Source: G963677185 sp963677185
GTDB taxonomy: Bacteria; Bacillota; Syntrophomonadia; Syntrophomonadales; Syntrophomonadaceae
Assembly (NCBI GenBank): GCA_963677185.1
Contig: OY781889.1
Location: forward strand, 2,728,001-2,792,000
Direction of reading: 5' to 3'
Length of the DNA stretch: 64,000 nucleotides
Shown one piece after another: positions 61,917 to 64,000 of the stretch. How positions within the stretch are numbered: the stretch's first letter is position 1; the number at the start of each line of letters is the position of its first letter. The translations under genes were made by a program, and so were the position numbers. The notes under the pieces were generated by a model that had not been told where the DNA came from, did not search any database, and saw only the letters and a program-made list of their open reading frames with translations.

Positions 61917-64000
61917 ATGAATTTTTACAGAGTAAAGCAAAACAAATATCTCGCGGTATTTGTTCTTCTGTCCTTCTTCATGAGCTTCAGCATCACCCTG
62001 GTGGCCCCGGCGGCCACAGCTATGGAAAACACGCAGATTGGAGGCCATCAATCGACGCACGGTCAGCCAGGCGGTGATGATCGTATTGATGGTGATTCTG
62101 CCGAAATACGAGTTGTTACAACTTTTGTCGGTGGTACGCCACCATCAATATTCACATGCAATATTACTGTCTTTGGCTCTCTCGTTGCCAGTGTGAACAG
62201 TGGAGTTGCCAGTGCCTATGCCAGCGGGGTTTATTTCCCCGAGCAGTTGACTAATACAACTATTGGTTATGATGCCACTGCTCCTGCCGGATACGCACTG
62301 ACTGATATTCATGCACACTATGGATTAGAGCAGCAGGGCGGCAGTACAAATTTGCATCACCCGCTTGGAACTGCGCTTGGTGTTCCGTTTGAAATGAACA
62401 ACCAGGGCGGCTCCCTGGCTGGACAGCCTTTGGTAGAAGGCGATTACAGCGATGCAGAAATTCATGTTACTTATTCTCAGATTATTCAGCCCGATAATTA
62501 TATTCAAATCACCAAGACCATCACCAATACAACCGGGAACTGGCCCACTCAGATCCCGGTGTTTGAATTTAAAATATATGCGGGAACAGACACCAATGCT
62601 GGCCCAGTTGCCACAACATCGATTCAGCCTGATCCCCCGGCAGGCACTTATACGAATAGCACAGCAGCAGTGCCTGTAAATGTTGGCAAAGGCACCAGTT
62701 TCACTATCGTGGAAACCACCCAGAGCAACTGGACATGCCTCCAGTCATCCCAGTCAGTTTCTTCCACCAATTTCAGTGGCACAACTCCAACCGCGCAGGT
62801 GACTTTTACCAACGCCTATGTTCCACCTTCACCGCCTGTTAGGTATATTCAACTATCTAAAAGCTGCACTGGCTGGGTGCCAGGAGCAACAGCTCAAGCA
62901 TTTCAGTTTATTATCGAAGAACAAACCGCACCGAATACCTGGATACCATATGGCTCCCCCATCATGGTTGGCCCTTTTGCGTACGGGCAAACGCTCCCCA
63001 TCTCTATACCGCCCATACCCATTGGCACCAGCACCAATCCCTTCCGGGTCAGAGAAACAAGCATTCCCTCTAATTGGTCTACTGGCCTGGCTAATGATGC
63101 GGTTCTGGCTGATTTTTCCAACGGCACTACCGCAACAGTCAGTTTTACCAACACTTATACACAACCCGGTACAATAACTGTCACCAAAAACTGGAGTGGC
63201 TTCTCCGCTCCTCCCATTCCTGCGTTATTCCTGTTATTCCCTGTTGATAGCTTCCACCCGGGAAACATTAGTAGTCTGTCCGACCTGCTTAACCTGGTTG
63301 CTATTTTCTCAAATAACATTATGCCACTGGCAATTGGCGGTGGAGAATACTCAGGAAGTTTTACGACCCCTCCGCTTAATCCCAACTTGACTTACGCAGT
63401 TGTCGAGATCAATATGGACCCTGCCAATTGGTTATGCGGTGTTTTCAACTGTGATCTGACTGCCATCAAACCTTTAATTTTAACTTTTGGGTGGTATAAA
63501 TCCGGTGTCAGCCCCGGTCAATCGGTAACCTTCACCAATACGGCAAGTGTCCCCACCAAGCGCACCATCACAATTACGAAAGAAGACCAGTCCGGTAACA
63601 AGCTGGCGGCCAGCTTCTTGCTTAAAGTCGGTGACTATGCCGTTAAAACCATACAAACCGACGCTACTACCGGAACCTATACTGAAGATTATTTCTTCAC
63701 TTCCGATGTCAACTGCACTATACAGGAAGTGGCTCCCAATCCCAATCCATATTACAAGTCTTTGTTAGATGGCGACAGCCTCAATACCAATCTGCTGACC
63801 GATGCAAAAGGCTTCACCATGGGCGCCAATGGTGCAAACCTGAAAGTGGTCAACTACAAGTATGGCGATCTTACCATCACTAAAGATTTTGTTACCGGCA
63901 CCAACCAGGCCTTAAAAGGCTGCACGATCACTTTAACCGGCAAAACGGGTGATGCCGCCATAGCCCCAACTACGAAATCGCACATTTTTACAACAGATGA
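61917..64000 (+). CDS. module 4 large secreted surface protein (runs off window)
   Basis: Open reading frame of 694 codons with no stop before the right edge. ATG 61917 follows GAAAGGA. The signal peptide begins MNFYRVKQNKYLAVF and continues LLSFFMSFSITL, nearly the same as in the module 3 protein. After it come a domain of about 150 aa that I do not recognise and a series of repeats with ITVTKNW / ITITKED / LTITKDF starts and VTFTNTY-type ends, the prealbumin-like/Cna-B pattern (from about nt 62500). The C terminus, where LPXTG is expected, is outside. Confidence 0.87.
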   Translation, partial: MNFYRVKQNKYLAVFVLLSFFMSFSITLVAPAATAMENTQIGGHQSTHGQPGGDDRIDGDSAEIRVVTTFVGGTPPSIFTCNITVFGSLVASVNSGVASAYASGVYFPEQLTNTTIGYDATAPAGYALTDIHAHYGLEQQGGSTNLHHPLGTALGVPFEMNNQGGSLAGQPLVEGDYSDAEIHVTYSQIIQPDNYIQITKTITNTTGNWPTQIPVFEFKIYAGTDTNAGPVATTSIQPDPPAGTYTNSTAAVPVNVGKGTSFTIVETTQSNWTCLQSSQSVSSTNFSGTTPTAQVTFTNAYVPPSPPVRYIQLSKSCTGWVPGATAQAFQFIIEEQTAPNTWIPYGSPIMVGPFAYGQTLPISIPPIPIGTSTNPFRVRETSIPSNWSTGLANDAVLADFSNGTTATVSFTNTYTQPGTITVTKNWSGFSAPPIPALFLLFPVDSFHPGNISSLSDLLNLVAIFSNNIMPLAIGGGEYSGSFTTPPLNPNLTYAVVEINMDPANWLCGVFNCDLTAIKPLILTFGWYKSGVSPGQSVTFTNTASVPTKRTITITKEDQSGNKLAASFLLKVGDYAVKTIQTDATTGTYTEDYFFTSDVNCTIQEVAPNPNPYYKSLLDGDSLNTNLLTDAKGFTMGANGANLKVVNYKYGDLTITKDFVTGTNQALKGCTITLTGKTGDAAIAPTTKSHIFTTD

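Overview
The window looks like a chromosomal piece of a Gram-positive-type Bacillota (Clostridia / Syntrophomonadia-like). The order of housekeeping blocks (nrdR-pgeF-yggS-sepF-proC-yggT; thrS-infC-rpmI-rplT-pheS-pheT; ruvC-ruvA-ruvB-queH-queA-tgt-yajC-secD-secF), strong AGGAGG ribosome binding sites, SepF, an AUU-type infC start and LPXTG/sortase proteins all point that way. A formate-THF ligase / cyclodeaminase pair and a B12-dependent methionine synthase fit an anaerobe with tetrahydrofolate one-carbon metabolism. No tRNA, rRNA, CRISPR array, prophage or insertion sequence was recognised. Species cannot be named from the sequence alone.

Layout. 1-8.5 kb: 5' part of ileS (cut by the window edge), nth, a glnH-glnP-glnQ type amino-acid ABC transporter with its own promoter and an intercistronic hairpin, a divergent EamA exporter, and DUF167, U32 and yggT. 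8.5-12.1 kb: proC-sepF-yggS and pgeF-nrdR. 12.2-14.3 kb: a small plus-strand flagellar island (flgG-like rod gene, rod-binding protein, odd response regulator) with a SigD-like promoter. 14.3-22.3 kb: the pheT-pheS-trmH-rplT-rpmI-infC-thrS translation block, with a PheT lacking its tRNA-binding insert and an infC attenuator leader. 22.3-30.4 kb: fhs-fchA, DUF1992-scpB-scpA, an M50 protease, a DHH-CBS-nucleotidyltransferase fusion and lapA. 30.5-39.3 kb: secF-secD-HD-yajC-tgt-queA-queH-ruvB-ruvA-ruvC. 39.3-44.3 kb: a frameshifted yebC, an ICMT-like methyltransferase, nadE and a metH-like gene.

44.7-64 kb is the accessory region and the most interesting part. It starts with a SARP/BTAD-type regulator. 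Four two-gene modules follow, each made of a small cytosolic protein of 170-180 aa and a large secreted protein. The small protein is itself an internal duplication of a beta-beta-alpha-like unit. The large proteins carry SpaA/Cna-B-like repeats, and the three complete ones end in LPKTG. All four modules are preceded by the same promoter layout: direct repeats of GGTGAC with an 11-bp period (one 12-bp step in module 4), the last copy exactly 10 bp before a TANNNT box, with no normal -35. This is the geometry described for SARP activators. A sortase and a Crp/Fnr regulator follow module 3; a secreted FN3 / copper-amine-oxidase-N-like protein lies before module 4. Two degenerate heptamer arrays in opposite orientation flank the segment holding this last protein and the small gene of module 4. 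The fourth large protein runs off the right edge.

My reading is that the SARP-like protein switches on a set of sortase-anchored surface proteins, each translated together with its dedicated small partner. The promoter geometry, module order, internal duplication and LPKTG tails are visible in the sequence; the regulatory link and the function of the small proteins are inferences.
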